A stretch of DNA of 64,000 nt from Oceanospirillum beijerinckii DSM 7166 (GCF_000422425.1 NZ_AULT01000010.1:1-64000), one strand, 5' to 3'; positions 27,129 to 37,131 are shown, counted from the first letter of the stretch. Program-made: numbers and translations. The notes: generated by a model not told the origin, from the sequence alone.

Positions 27129-27668
27129 GTGTATAGTCGGGGATTTACCTTAATCGAGTTGCTATTGACAGTACTCATTGTCTCTATCCTTGTCGTTATC
27201 GCTGTTCCCAGCGTTAAAGAGCAGATTGAGATTGAAAATATTCGCGGTGTTGCCAATAACCTGAAGCAGGAGCTCTCTTTGGCACGTTCTGAGGCGATTA
27301 AGCGTAACTCAGATATTTTTGTGGATATGACGATGAGTGGCGATGGTGCAACCTGGTGTATCGGCATTAGCGTGAATGATAATTGCGACTGCACGATCAC
27401 TGATCCTGATCTGGCCGGTGCCTGCACACTACCAATTAATGGGATGAAAGTGCGCCGGGTGATCAATAGCGATGACTATGGTGATGTGGCGATGGATATG
27501 GCTGCGGATTTTAACTTTAGATTTAATGCGATCCGGGGTACCGCCAGTCCTGCAGGGTCCTATGTGTTTGAAAGTGGTGCCTATAATATTGATGTCACAG
27601 TGAGCTTGCTGGGTCGGGTCCGGCGCTGCGATAACAATAATAATATGGCCGGGTGGACAGACTGTTAG
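27129..27668 (+). CDS. Minor pilin of the FimT/FimU (GspH) type
   Basis: This 179-residue prepilin has a very short leader (MYSRG) followed by FTLIELLLTVLIVSILVVIAVPSV, and a GspH-like region with ELSLARSEAIKRNSDIFV. It ends in the DxC-type tail WTDC. The GTG at 27129 follows a near-perfect AGGAGGT site; an upstream in-frame ATG at 27069 would bury the pilin leader. It is the first gene of a rightward minor-pilin operon. FimT and FimU cannot be told apart from sequence alone. Confidence 0.82.
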   Translation: MYSRGFTLIELLLTVLIVSILVVIAVPSVKEQIEIENIRGVANNLKQELSLARSEAIKRNSDIFVDMTMSGDGATWCIGISVNDNCDCTITDPDLAGACTLPINGMKVRRVINSDDYGDVAMDMAADFNFRFNAIRGTASPAGSYVFESGAYNIDVTVSLLGRVRRCDNNNNMAGWTDC

Positions 27669-27679
27669 GAGGCTGGGAT

Positions 27680-28480
27680 ATGGACCTCAAGCAGGGAAAG
27701 CAAGCAGGTTTCTCTCTGGTAGAACTAATGATAGCCGTATTGCTTTCGGGTGTGATGGCAATGGCTGTGAGTCGTATCTATGTGACTGGTGTTCAACAGG
27801 CGAATAACAACCATCAGCAGGCGCAGTTGAATCACAATCTGAGAGCCAGTCTTGATTTGATATTGACTGAGCTGAAACGGGCTGGCGGTTACTCAGTCGA
27901 TTTTATGACGATCAATAATCAGAATGACTTCAGTGTTTACACTGCTAACCCTTTTATGCAGGGGGTTAATAATCTATCGCTGGGTGGAAGCTGCACAGGG
28001 AATATCTGTACCTGTGTTACTTATAGCTATGATTTGAACCAGGATGGCAGCCTGGGAGTCAGTTCAAATGGCGGAGCGGCTTTGGCTAACCCTGTAACGG
28101 AGAATACCGCAAATGTTGAGCAGTTCGGCTTTCGTTTAAATAAGGGGGCCTTGGAAATGCGCCGTTCCAGAGCTGCCATCGCTAATACAGGCTTCGATTG
28201 CACCAGTAGTACAGGGCGCTGGGAAGACCTGACAGACCCTGAAGTCACCATTGATGACTTTGATGTACGCTATATTGATGAAGCGGGTACCACGCAAGCA
28301 GGGCCTGAACAGATCGACCTGACGAACGGTGGTGTCAGTTGCGGCCCTGGTGCGAACTGTTTGGAAGTTCGCAATCTTGCCATCAGCATCACGGGTTCCC
28401 TCGGTCATTACTCTCTCTCTGCTGCTGGACGGATTCGGGTTCGTAATGACCGTTTATACACAGTGCCAGCAGTACCTTAG
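27680..28480 (+). CDS. pilW: Minor pilin PilW
   Basis: The 266-residue protein has a prepilin leader (MDLKQGKQAG, then FSLVELMIAVLLSGVMAMAVSRIYV) with Glu at +5 and the PilW-type segment LNHNLRASLDLILTELKRAGGY. The ATG at 27680 follows TTAGGAGG. PilW is part of the priming complex for pilus assembly with FimU, PilV, PilX and, in other species, PilY1. Several cysteines occur in the C-terminal domain (CTGNICTC; SCGPGANC). Confidence 0.85.
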   Translation: MDLKQGKQAGFSLVELMIAVLLSGVMAMAVSRIYVTGVQQANNNHQQAQLNHNLRASLDLILTELKRAGGYSVDFMTINNQNDFSVYTANPFMQGVNNLSLGGSCTGNICTCVTYSYDLNQDGSLGVSSNGGAALANPVTENTANVEQFGFRLNKGALEMRRSRAAIANTGFDCTSSTGRWEDLTDPEVTIDDFDVRYIDEAGTTQAGPEQIDLTNGGVSCGPGANCLEVRNLAISITGSLGHYSLSAAGRIRVRNDRLYTVPAVP

Positions 28481-28491
28481 GGCGTGTGATT

Positions 28492-29022
28492 ATGCTTCTT
28501 TATCGCCGACAGCAGGGCATGGCCACTTTAACCTTTTCCATCATGTTGCTGCTTGCGATCACATCCGTCAGCTTCTTGACGGCGAAGACTTTGCTAACGG
28601 ATCAAAAAATAGCATCTAATGACTACCGAGCGAAGGAGTTGACCTATGCATCAGAAGCGGCATTAGAGTATGGTCTGGCTTGGTTGAATCGTCATCAGCC
28701 CGACTTTGAGGCCTGGAATACGAATGATGAAGATGCTAATGGTCAGAGTTTTAACGACCTAAATGCGCCTAACACCAGTCTTACAGCTGCTATCGACAGT
28801 TATATTTTAACGGTTTCCTACCGTCGTCGTTGTATCTCGCCTGATTCCGGTACTGTTGATGATGCATGTGGGCAGTGGTTGATTCAGATGAGCACGCAAG
28901 CCTCTGCAAGCAGTGATCATAGCTTGAGCCGCTCTCAGGTGATGTTAGTGCTGGAAGATTTGAGTAACTTTCCGGCGTCTACCGGTTATATCCGTGTACC
29001 GGGCTCCTGGCAGGACTGGTGA
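28492..29022 (+). CDS. pilX: Minor pilin PilX
   Basis: The 176-residue protein has the leader MLLYRRQQG followed by MATLTFSIMLLLAITSVSFL. It lacks Glu at +5, which is typical for PilX, the GspK-like tip pilin. Residues around NDYRAKELTYASEAALEYG match the PilX pattern. I use the ATG at 28492; a GTG at 28486 is possible. It is tightly spaced after pilW, and its stop overlaps the possible GTG of the next gene. Confidence 0.8.
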   Translation: MLLYRRQQGMATLTFSIMLLLAITSVSFLTAKTLLTDQKIASNDYRAKELTYASEAALEYGLAWLNRHQPDFEAWNTNDEDANGQSFNDLNAPNTSLTAAIDSYILTVSYRRRCISPDSGTVDDACGQWLIQMSTQASASSDHSLSRSQVMLVLEDLSNFPASTGYIRVPGSWQDW

Positions 29023-29027
29023 TAAAA

Positions 29028-29813
29028 ATGAAAACTTCGTCTTTGACCTCTCCAGCTTTTTATCAGAAAGGTTTGACTCTGATTGAGGTGATGGTGGTGT
29101 TGTTAGTGGTCTCGATTGGCCTGATGGCGACCGCAAAATTTCAAGGTGATTTACTGCATGAAGGTGGCACCAATAAGGCACGTATACAGGCGTTGAGCCA
29201 TGCATCGGATAAAGTTGAAGCGTTGCGTATTGATCATGACAGTGCTGCGGGTGGTCATAGTGTTGAAACCGGTGCTAATGCTCAATATTTGGTAAATTGG
29301 ACGGTAGGCTCGTTTGCAGGTATTACTGACGCGCAGCACCATAGTGCCAGTGTAACCTGGACCGATACCCTGAATCGAAGCCAAGCCATGATGTTATCCT
29401 CTGTCGCTTATCCCGACCGTTTATATACGGACCCGGAAGGTGCCGCTAACTGTATATATGGTAGCTGTTCGCTTGATGATCCTGACCCGCCAGTGGTCAC
29501 TATTGCTGTGGGAGGTGCAGAGGATATGGGCGGGAAATATCGTTATCCTATCACTTTGACGATTACGCCTGAGGCCGGTTATGGTCAGGTTGCGCTTGTG
29601 GTGTTAGAAAATAATGTGCCAAATAGCATGATAGAAGGTGGATCTGATAACGGTGATGGGCACTACACCTTAGCCGTTAATATCAGTCATCAAGTGACGT
29701 TTGATCTGCTCTCTGATGCTGTTTATGGTGCGAACGGTTTAGATGTTGACGTTGGGGCGACGTGGGTACAAAGAGAGCCGGTGGTTACTATTGTCTTAAA
29801 AGAATCACCTTAA
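29028..29813 (+). CDS. pilV: Minor pilin PilV with a C-terminal extension
   Basis: The N-terminal prepilin part (QKG, then LTLIEVMVVLLVVSIGLMATAKFQ) and following ARIQALSHASDKVEALR fit PilV. At 261 residues it is longer than usual PilV proteins (roughly 170-190). The extra segment from about residue 140 (DPPVVTIAVGG to the end) is beta-rich and Gly/Val-rich, and contains no motif I recognise. In P. aeruginosa pilV lies before pilW and pilX, with pilY1 after; here pilV is last and pilY1 is missing. The start is either the ATG at 29028 or the GTG at 29019. Confidence 0.78.
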   Translation: MKTSSLTSPAFYQKGLTLIEVMVVLLVVSIGLMATAKFQGDLLHEGGTNKARIQALSHASDKVEALRIDHDSAAGGHSVETGANAQYLVNWTVGSFAGITDAQHHSASVTWTDTLNRSQAMMLSSVAYPDRLYTDPEGAANCIYGSCSLDDPDPPVVTIAVGGAEDMGGKYRYPITLTITPEAGYGQVALVVLENNVPNSMIEGGSDNGDGHYTLAVNISHQVTFDLLSDAVYGANGLDVDVGATWVQREPVVTIVLKESP

Positions 29814-29872
29814 AAGAACCACCTAAAAAAATCTTCACCCTGAGCGATGCTCCTGAAATGTAGAGGATAGAG

Positions 29873-30994
29873 TTGTTGAATGATTTTCTGATTGTAGGCG
29901 GGGGCGTGATCGGCATGATGATGGCCCGTACTTTGTCTGATAGTGGTGCAGATGTCACTATTGTCGATAAAAATGAGTTGTGCCGTGAATCCTCTTGGGC
30001 AGGAGGGGGAATAGTCTCTCCATTGTACCCTTGGCGTTACCGCGCAGAGATAACGGCTCTGGCCAGCTGGTCTCAGGGCTTTTATCCCAAGTTAGCACAA
30101 GAGTTATTGGCAGAAACCGGTATTGATCCTGAGTTTCGTCCCGGCGGTTTGTTGATGCTGCGGGTCGCCGATGAAGAGGATGCCCTCGCTTGGGCGGAAA
30201 AACACCATCGCCCTCTGACTCGAGTCGGCAAAGATTTTATCTACCAGACTGAAACCAATATCGTGCCAGATAAAGAGCAGGCGATCTGGATGCCCGAAGT
30301 GGGTAGTATTCGTAACCCGCGTTTAGGGAAAGCGCTTAAGCGTAGTCTGGAGTTGCGTGACAATGTGCGGATTCTGGAAGGTGTTGAGGTGAAAGGCATT
30401 CGCGAGATGGATGGGCATGCCATCGGTGTTGAAACTGCGAACTCTGTTTTAAGTGCAGGTAAGGTTATTGTGACTTCTGGCGCCTGGAGCGGTCAGGTTT
30501 TAAAAGGCATCTTGCCTGATTTACCGGTACAGCCAGTGCGTGGTCAGATGTTGGTGTACAAAGCAGAGCCGGGCCTGGTGGACCGAGTGGTGATGTTGGA
30601 TGGCCGTTATGTGATTCCTCGTAATGATGGCCGTATTCTGGTGGGCTCTACACTGGAGTATGCTGGTTTTGATAAACAAACGACAGAAGAAGCCAAAGCG
30701 GATCTGATGGCATCTGCGGAATCGATTCTACCGGCATTAAAAGATCTGGCCGTTGAGCATCACTGGTGTGGCTTGCGCCCAGGCTCTCCTGATGGGGTGC
30801 CATTTATTGGCGAAGTGCCTGGCCTGAAAAAGCTCTACATTAATGCCGGTCACTTCCGTAATGGTCTGGTGTTGGCACCTGCGGCCACTCAGTTGCTGTG
30901 CAATCAGTTATTAGGCCAAGAGCCGATTATTGACCCTGAACCTTATCTGCCAGAGAAGCGTTTACAGGAAGCGGATGACGGTGTGATGATCTGA
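29873..30994 (+). CDS. thiO: Glycine oxidase ThiO (FAD-dependent, DAO family)
   Basis: The 373-residue flavoenzyme oxidises glycine to the iminoacetate used for the thiazole ring of thiamine. It shows the FAD motif FLIVGGGVIGMMMARTL, ESSWAGGGIVSPLYPWRY, and the C-terminal GLRPGSPDGVPFIGE and YINAGHFRNGLVLAPA, all typical of ThiO. It starts with TTG (29873 or 29876) after AGAGGATAG. In P. aeruginosa the ThiO-like gene also adjoins the minor-pilin cluster. Confidence 0.88.
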   Translation: MLNDFLIVGGGVIGMMMARTLSDSGADVTIVDKNELCRESSWAGGGIVSPLYPWRYRAEITALASWSQGFYPKLAQELLAETGIDPEFRPGGLLMLRVADEEDALAWAEKHHRPLTRVGKDFIYQTETNIVPDKEQAIWMPEVGSIRNPRLGKALKRSLELRDNVRILEGVEVKGIREMDGHAIGVETANSVLSAGKVIVTSGAWSGQVLKGILPDLPVQPVRGQMLVYKAEPGLVDRVVMLDGRYVIPRNDGRILVGSTLEYAGFDKQTTEEAKADLMASAESILPALKDLAVEHHWCGLRPGSPDGVPFIGEVPGLKKLYINAGHFRNGLVLAPAATQLLCNQLLGQEPIIDPEPYLPEKRLQEADDGVMI

Positions 30995-31040
30995 TGGTGC
31001 GCTTGGATGATACCATTGAACTCACAGGTGACAGAATATG

Positions 31041-31068
31041 AAAAAAAGCAGCTTAAGCTGCTTTTTTC
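31041..31068 (+). terminator. Rho-independent terminator after thiO
   Basis: AAAAAAAGCAGCTTAAGCTGCTTTTTTC is an almost perfect palindrome with A- and T-runs; it could end thiO and also the leftward gene at 31115. Confidence 0.85.
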
Positions 31069-31114
31069 ATTAATAGGATGGAATTTTTCCGGATGTTTAC
31101 CTGCATCGAACAGG

Positions 31115-31378
31115 CTACCTCTGTTCCGGCCCATCATCTAAAAAGTGTTGCTTGTGCTCATGGCAGCAAAACCACAGCTGTTCATGTTTCACAGCATCTT
31201 TTTGTGGCAGATGCAGACTGCAGAAGCGGCATTGTACCATCTGTTCTGACTGCTCTTTTTTGTCTTTGACGTGTTTCTGTTGATACTCAAGCTTTTTTCG
31301 GTTGTAGGCTTTAAGTAGACGTATGCCAACCCATACCAGAGCAGCAAAGATAATCAGTCGAAAAATAATAAATCCCAT
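31115..31378 (-). CDS. Small PP0621-type membrane protein with a zinc-ribbon-like tail
   Basis: The 87-residue protein has one N-terminal membrane helix (FIIFRLIIFAALVWVGIRLL), a charged lysine-rich linker, and a C-terminal cysteine cluster (CRFCSLHLPQ, FCCHEH) that could hold zinc. This matches the PP0621 family, found in pseudomonads near pilS and bamD. AAGGA precedes the ATG. The function is unknown. No pilS or pilR gene is present here. Confidence 0.78.
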   Translation of the reverse strand: MGFIIFRLIIFAALVWVGIRLLKAYNRKKLEYQQKHVKDKKEQSEQMVQCRFCSLHLPQKDAVKHEQLWFCCHEHKQHFLDDGPEQR

Positions 31379-31542
31379 ATACGCTTCCTTTTCGTCCGCA
31401 GGTCTGGGGTTCTGGTCCCGATGCCACTGATCAGGCAGCGGTCAAACAGATCACTTATGGATACTCAGACCGCAATAAACTATCTGGTGTTCCTGAAGCT
31501 TAGTTATCAGTATTGAGTTTTTGCGGTCAGGTGTATCGGTTG

Positions 31543-32430
31543 TTAACTAAACACATCAGGAATCAGGAATTCCCAAGGTGCTTTTGATTTTTCACCCATC
31601 GTTTCAATTAAACGAAACTCACCATCATCATTCAGCTGTGGGTGATCCGGGTATTGATCGCGCAGTAGTTTTAGAGAATCACGAGCCAGATCTTCCATAC
31701 CCAGGTGTATATAGGCTTCTGTCAGTGTCGCCAGGGCATCAGCTGTCACCGGTGACGTTGGGTAGTTCTCCAGGGCATAACGGCTGCGATTGACTGCGGC
31801 CAGGTATCCGCCCTTGCGAATATAAAACTGTGCGATAAAAATTTCATGACGGGCTAATACGTTACGAATAAATAACATCCGCTGACGAGCGTCTGTGACA
31901 TAACGGCTGTTAGGGAAACGTTGGATCAGTTGACTAAAGTCATTAAAGGCATTGCGTGTTGCACCCAGATCACGCTCAGAGATATCGACCAACTCCATAC
32001 CTTCAAGCATATAACGCCCTGCCATATATGCAGACAAACCACGCAGATAGTAAGCATAGTCTACTTGTGGGTGGCTTGGGTGAAGCCGGATAAAGCGATC
32101 CGCGGTCGCGCGGGCCAGCTCATAATCCTGACTTTTAAATTGAGCGTAAACCTGTTCCAGCAGTGCCTGAGCTGAGTAGCGCCCCAGGGGGTACTTGGTT
32201 TCAAGAGCCTGTAACAGTTCCAGGCTACGTGTGTAGTTATCGCTGTCCAGTGTGCCCTGAGCTTCCAGGTACAGAGTGCGCTCTGCTTTTGCTAAATCTT
32301 TGCTCGTATTATCCGTTGATGCACAACCCGTCAACAGGCCGATTCCAGCCAGACAAACAAGACTCATACTCCGACGCAGGGTATGCTTGGGTTGCGAGAA
32401 AAAGTGTAAATAGTGGACTAAGTTTCGCAT
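31543..32430 (-). CDS. bamD: Outer membrane assembly lipoprotein BamD
   Basis: BamD is an essential lipoprotein of the BAM complex that inserts beta-barrel proteins. The lipobox LLTGC follows MSLVCLAGIG; TPR-like repeats fill the mature part (LGRYSAQALLEQVYAQFKSQ; HPSHPQVDYAYYLRGL; RFPNSRYVTDARQRM). I use the ATG at 32430 (295 residues); the ATG at 32367 would give a more usual signal peptide but has poor spacing to its Shine-Dalgarno. The divergent rluD-pgeF-clpB order is conserved. Confidence 0.94.
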   Translation of the reverse strand: MRNLVHYLHFFSQPKHTLRRSMSLVCLAGIGLLTGCASTDNTSKDLAKAERTLYLEAQGTLDSDNYTRSLELLQALETKYPLGRYSAQALLEQVYAQFKSQDYELARATADRFIRLHPSHPQVDYAYYLRGLSAYMAGRYMLEGMELVDISERDLGATRNAFNDFSQLIQRFPNSRYVTDARQRMLFIRNVLARHEIFIAQFYIRKGGYLAAVNRSRYALENYPTSPVTADALATLTEAYIHLGMEDLARDSLKLLRDQYPDHPQLNDDGEFRLIETMGEKSKAPWEFLIPDVFS

Positions 32431-32638
32431 AATCACCAAAAAAACTGTTTTCAATGGTAGAATTACCGGGCAGACGACTATAGCACAGGCCGTTATTAAA
32501 TACGTGACCGGATTCGTGCTGATTATTTAATTCCCTCATGGGAGAGAATTAGACATAAAATAACTTAAGAGTTGCCTGTACAGCACGTAATATACGCTTT
32601 TTTCTGACACAACCTTCATTTCCGGACTGATATCCTCC

Positions 32639-33592
32639 ATGGCTGAATCCATTTCCCTGCAAGCAGACGTTCCCTTTGAACTGGGTGGCTCCCGTTTTGA
32701 TCAAATTGCGGCCGAGCTGTTTCCTGATTACTCCCGTTCCCGTTTGCAAAGCTGGATTAAAGAAGGCGCGCTGACGGTGAATGGTCAGGTGCGTAAGCCG
32801 AAGGAAAAACTGAACGGTGGTGAAACTCTGAGCGTAAATACCACTGTTGAAGATAATGAAGAGTGGCAGGCGCAGGATATCGCGCTGGATATTGTTTATG
32901 AAGATGACGATATTCTGGTGATCAACAAACCGGCGGGATTAGTCGTTCACCCCGCTGCAGGTCACCAAAGTGGTACCCTGCTGAATGCTTTGCTGCACCA
33001 TTGCCCCGAAATGGCACACCTGCCCCGTGCCGGTATTGTTCATCGTCTGGATAAAGACACTACAGGCCTGATGGTGGTCGCGAAAAACCTGATGGCACAG
33101 AATGCTCTGGTTGAGCAGTTGCAGGACCGTAGTATGGGCCGTGAATATGAAGCGGTCGCGATTGGTGTGATGACTGGTGGTGGTAAAGTTGATGCTCCCA
33201 TTGGCCGTCACCATAAAGACCGTAAACGTATGGCGGTGACCGATAGCGGTAAGCCTGCAGTGACACATTATCGTGTATTAGGTCGCTTCCGTGGTCATAC
33301 CCATATCCGCTGTAAACTGGAAACCGGGCGTACGCACCAGATTCGTGTGCATATGTCCCATATCAGCTATCCTCTGGTGGGTGATCCCGTTTACAGTGGG
33401 CGCATGAAGTTGCCTGCGGGTTGCAGCCCTGAGCTGAAAGAAGCCTTGCGTCGTTTTAGTCGCCAGGCCCTGCATGCCAAACGTCTGGAACTGTGGCATC
33501 CTGCTACCGGCGATATGATGGAATGGGAAGTGGATCTGCCGGAAGATATGCTGCAGCTGTTGGAAGAACTGACCCAGGATAAAGATCTATAA
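32639..33592 (+). CDS. rluD: 23S rRNA pseudouridine synthase RluD
   Basis: The 317-residue enzyme makes pseudouridines in helix 69 of 23S rRNA. An N-terminal S4 domain (about 15-75; FPDYSRSRLQSWIKEGALTV) precedes the catalytic domain with HRLDKDTTGLMVVAK, which holds the catalytic Asp, and GRTHQIRVH. Its stop TAA overlaps the ATG of pgeF by one base. Confidence 0.95.
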   Translation: MAESISLQADVPFELGGSRFDQIAAELFPDYSRSRLQSWIKEGALTVNGQVRKPKEKLNGGETLSVNTTVEDNEEWQAQDIALDIVYEDDDILVINKPAGLVVHPAAGHQSGTLLNALLHHCPEMAHLPRAGIVHRLDKDTTGLMVVAKNLMAQNALVEQLQDRSMGREYEAVAIGVMTGGGKVDAPIGRHHKDRKRMAVTDSGKPAVTHYRVLGRFRGHTHIRCKLETGRTHQIRVHMSHISYPLVGDPVYSGRMKLPAGCSPELKEALRRFSRQALHAKRLELWHPATGDMMEWEVDLPEDMLQLLEELTQDKDL

Positions 33593-34335
33593 TGCGTAAC
33601 GCATTCGCTTTTATATCACCTCATTGGCCTGCGCCAAGAAGTGTAAAGGCACTGGTAACCTCCCGTGAGCGGGGTGGTAACCCTAAGCCCTATGAACATT
33701 TCAATATGGCAGAACATGTGGGAGACAGCTCGCCTCATGTGGCTATGGCCCGTGAAGACCTGCAGCATTTTGTGGGTGACGCCCATCCGTTGTTATGGCT
33801 CAATCAAACCCATAGCACGATTGTGGCCGACGAATACAAGCCGGGTATGGAAGCGGATGCTTCGGTGGCGTTTAGCTCTGATTATGCCTGTGTCGTAATG
33901 ACGGCGGATTGTTTGCCGGTATTTTTCTGTTCCACTGAGGGTGATCGGGTTGCCGTAGCTCATGCTGGCTGGCGCGGCCTGGCCGATGGTGTGCTGGAAC
34001 ATACTCTGGCACGCCTGAACTTACCGCCGGAGAAAGTCATCGTATGGCTGGGGCCTGCAATCAGTAGTAAACATTTTGAAGTAGGTGAGGAGGTACGTGA
34101 GCGCTTTATTGCCAGTGATGCTCAGGCTTTCCAATGCTTTGAGCCCAGCCCGTTTCGTCTAAAACACTATATGGCGGACCTTTACCATCTGGCCCGTTTA
34201 CGCTTGAATCTATGTGGCGTTGATCAGGTTTATGGCGGTGGCTTCTGTACCTATGCTGAGCGCAGTCGTTTCTACTCCTATCGTCGTGATGGTGTCACCG
34301 GTCGTATGGCCAGTGTGATCTGGCTGGCACAGTAA
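33592..34335 (+). CDS. pgeF: Multicopper polyphenol oxidase/laccase-fold protein PgeF (YfiH)
   Basis: The 247-residue protein has the conserved NQTHS, MTADCLPVFF and AHAGWRGL motifs, whose His and Cys residues bind zinc in this family. YfiH/PgeF has been linked to peptidoglycan quality control, and homologues to purine nucleoside cleavage. It is translationally coupled to rluD (TAATG) and followed by clpB, as in Pseudomonas. Confidence 0.93.
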   Translation: MRNAFAFISPHWPAPRSVKALVTSRERGGNPKPYEHFNMAEHVGDSSPHVAMAREDLQHFVGDAHPLLWLNQTHSTIVADEYKPGMEADASVAFSSDYACVVMTADCLPVFFCSTEGDRVAVAHAGWRGLADGVLEHTLARLNLPPEKVIVWLGPAISSKHFEVGEEVRERFIASDAQAFQCFEPSPFRLKHYMADLYHLARLRLNLCGVDQVYGGGFCTYAERSRFYSYRRDGVTGRMASVIWLAQ

Positions 34336-34426
34336 TTCTTTCTGTGCCTCCCCCTCTTTTATGCTCTCTGCAATTAAAAAGTTCTGATATAGATCATAGG
34401 CTTAGACCTTTATCTTCAGGCTCACT

Positions 34427-34454
34427 CTTGAACTTGCCCTAAGTGTCCCTATCT
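34427..34454 (+). promoter_or_regulatory. clpB: Sigma-32 (RpoH)-like heat-shock promoter of clpB
   Basis: CTTGAAC and CCCTATCT are separated by 13 bases, close to the sigma-32 consensus CTTGAAA-N13/14-CCCCATNT. The start codon of clpB lies about 104 bases downstream. Confidence 0.65.
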
Positions 34455-34557
34455 TTCTTGGTAAGAAACGAAAGCTATTCTATCTGTTGGCCTACCTGGA
34501 AGAGCCTCTAAAACGACTCTGGCCAGGTCTCGCACAGATTACGTGAGGAATTTAAGT

Positions 34558-37131
34558 ATGCGTGTTGATCGTTTAACTGGAAAGCTGCAGCAGGCGTTGG
34601 CCGATGCACAATCTATGGCTGTTGGCCGCGATCACAATATGTTGCACCCGGTTCATCTGGTGCTGGCGATGGTTGAACAACGCGACGGTGCTGTACGTCC
34701 TTTGATTGTTCAGGCTGGCGGTGATTATACCAAGTTGCGCAACGAGCTGCGTGAGCAGCTGGAAGCTTTGCCGGTTATCAGCAATAGCGATGGCCAGGTG
34801 ATGATGTCTCCTGAAATGGGGCGGATTTTGAACCTGGCGGATAAAGAGTCACAAAAGCGCAAAGACCAATATATATCCAGCGAGCTGGTGCTATTGGCGG
34901 CAGTCGCTGACTCCAGTGATACTGGTAAGGTGCTGCGAGGCTGTGGCCTGAGCAAAGATAGTCTGGCTAATGCCATTGATCAGGTGCGGGGAGGACAAAG
35001 CGTGGATGATCCTAATGCTGAAGAACTGCGTCAATCTCTGAATCGCTTTACCGTTGACCTGACCCAGCGTGCGCTGGACGGTAAGCTGGACCCTGTAATC
35101 GGTCGTGACGACGAGATTCGCCGTACGATTCAGGTACTGCAGCGTCGTACCAAAAATAACCCGGTTTTAATCGGGGAACCTGGCGTAGGTAAAACCGCCA
35201 TTGTTGAAGGTCTTGCCCAGCGTATTATCAATGGTGAGGTGCCGGAAGGTCTGAAAAACAAGCAGGTACTGTCACTGGATATGGGCGCGCTGATTGCCGG
35301 TGCTAAATATCGTGGTGAGTTTGAAGAGCGTCTGAAAGCGGTACTGAATGAGCTGTCCAAGCAGGAAGGTCAGATTATTCTGTTTATTGATGAGCTGCAT
35401 ACCATGGTCGGTGCCGGTAAAGGTGATGGCGCCATGGATGCGGGTAACATGCTAAAACCGGCTCTGGCCCGTGGTGAATTGCACTGTGTCGGCGCTACGA
35501 CGCTGGATGAGTATCGCCAGTATATCGAGAAAGATGCCGCTCTGGAGCGTCGTTTCCAGAAGGTGCAGGTGGATGAGCCCAATGAAGAGGATACCATCGC
35601 GATTCTGCGTGGTCTGAAGGAGCGTTACGAGCTGCACCATGGTGTAGATATCAGTGATGGTGCTCTGATTGCGGCAGCGAAGCTATCCCAGCGTTATATC
35701 ACCGATCGCCAGCTGCCGGATAAGGCAATTGACCTGATTGATGAGGCGGCTTCACGTATCCGTATGGAGATGGATTCCAAGCCGGAAGAGATGGATAAAC
35801 TGGATCGTCGTTTGATCCAGCTGAAGATCGAACGTGAAGCGCTGAAGAAAGAGAATGATGACGCATCCCGCAAGCGCCTGAAACACCTGGAAGAGGTGAT
35901 CAGCCAGCTGGAGCGGGAATACGCTGATCTGGAAGAGGTCTGGAAGAGCGAGAAATCCGCAGTACAGGGCACACAACAGCTGAAAAGTGAGCTGGAACAG
36001 GCTCGTTTGGATATGGATGCGGCTCGTCGTGCCGGTGATTTGGCTAAAATGTCGGAGATTCAATACGGCATTATTCCTGATCTGGAGCGCAGTATGGAGA
36101 TGGCCGCTCTTGAGGAACAGCAAGAGAGTCAGCTGTTGCGTAATAAGGTCACCGATGAAGAGATTGCGGAAGTCGTCTCTAAATGGACCGGTATTCCGGT
36201 GAGCAAGATGTTGGAATCTGAGCGGGAAAAGCTGCTTAAGATGGAAGAGGGCCTGCATCAAAGGGTCATAGGTCAGGAAGAAGCGGTGTCTGCGGTATCG
36301 AATGCGGTGCGTCGTTCCCGTGCCGGTTTGGCGGACCCGAATCGACCAAACGGTTCTTTCCTGTTCTTAGGCCCTACTGGTGTGGGTAAGACCGAGCTGT
36401 GTAAGGCTCTGGCTAAGTTCCTGTTTGATACCGAAGATGCGATGGTGCGTATCGATATGTCGGAGTTTATGGAGAAGCACTCCGTAGCGCGTCTGATCGG
36501 TGCCCCTCCGGGTTATGTGGGTTACGAAGAAGGCGGTTATCTGACTGAAACCGTGCGTCGTCGTCCTTACTCGGTAGTCCTGCTGGATGAGGTGGAAAAG
36601 GCTCACCCGGATGTATTTAACATCCTGCTGCAAGTGCTGGAAGATGGTCGTCTGACCGATGGTCAGGGCCGTACTGTCGACTTCAGAAATACTGTGATTG
36701 TGATGACCTCGAACCTGGGTTCCGATGTGATTCAGTCCCATGGTGGTAAGGATGAAGAGTACGATGTGATGAAAGCTCAGGTGATGGATGTGGTCGCCAG
36801 CCACTTCCGACCAGAGCTGGTTAACCGCATCGATGAGGTTGTGGTATTCCACAGTCTGGGCCGTGCGGCAGTGAAAGGTATCGCGCGTATCCAGTTGGAG
36901 CGTCTGCAACAGCGTCTGGCGGAACGTGAGTTAAAACTGGATATTACCGATGAAGCGTTGGAGCAGTTGGTTGAAATCGGCTTTGATCCGGTTTACGGTG
37001 CCCGTCCATTGAAGCGCGCTATGCAGCGCTGGATTGAGAACCCGCTAGCCCAGGAGATTCTGGCTGGTAAGTTCAGCCCGGGTCATACCATTCAGGTTCA
37101 GAATAAAGAGGGTGAGCTGGTGTTTGCTTAG
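34558..37131 (+). CDS. clpB: ATP-dependent disaggregase ClpB
   Basis: The hexameric AAA+ chaperone dissolves protein aggregates with DnaK. The 857 residues equal the E. coli length. The N-terminal Clp repeat domain is followed by the first ATPase ([17 protein letters not shown]), a coiled-coil middle domain (about 410-520) and the second ATPase ([20 protein letters not shown]). The ATG at 34558 has GTGAGGA upstream. A sigma-32-like promoter precedes it. Confidence 0.98.
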   Translation: MRVDRLTGKLQQALADAQSMAVGRDHNMLHPVHLVLAMVEQRDGAVRPLIVQAGGDYTKLRNELREQLEALPVISNSDGQVMMSPEMGRILNLADKESQKRKDQYISSELVLLAAVADSSDTGKVLRGCGLSKDSLANAIDQVRGGQSVDDPNAEELRQSLNRFTVDLTQRALDGKLDPVIGRDDEIRRTIQVLQRRTKNNPVLIGEPGVGKTAIVEGLAQRIINGEVPEGLKNKQVLSLDMGALIAGAKYRGEFEERLKAVLNELSKQEGQIILFIDELHTMVGAGKGDGAMDAGNMLKPALARGELHCVGATTLDEYRQYIEKDAALERRFQKVQVDEPNEEDTIAILRGLKERYELHHGVDISDGALIAAAKLSQRYITDRQLPDKAIDLIDEAASRIRMEMDSKPEEMDKLDRRLIQLKIEREALKKENDDASRKRLKHLEEVISQLEREYADLEEVWKSEKSAVQGTQQLKSELEQARLDMDAARRAGDLAKMSEIQYGIIPDLERSMEMAALEEQQESQLLRNKVTDEEIAEVVSKWTGIPVSKMLESEREKLLKMEEGLHQRVIGQEEAVSAVSNAVRRSRAGLADPNRPNGSFLFLGPTGVGKTELCKALAKFLFDTEDAMVRIDMSEFMEKHSVARLIGAPPGYVGYEEGGYLTETVRRRPYSVVLLDEVEKAHPDVFNILLQVLEDGRLTDGQGRTVDFRNTVIVMTSNLGSDVIQSHGGKDEEYDVMKAQVMDVVASHFRPELVNRIDEVVVFHSLGRAAVKGIARIQLERLQQRLAERELKLDITDEALEQLVEIGFDPVYGARPLKRAMQRWIENPLAQEILAGKFSPGHTIQVQNKEGELVFA

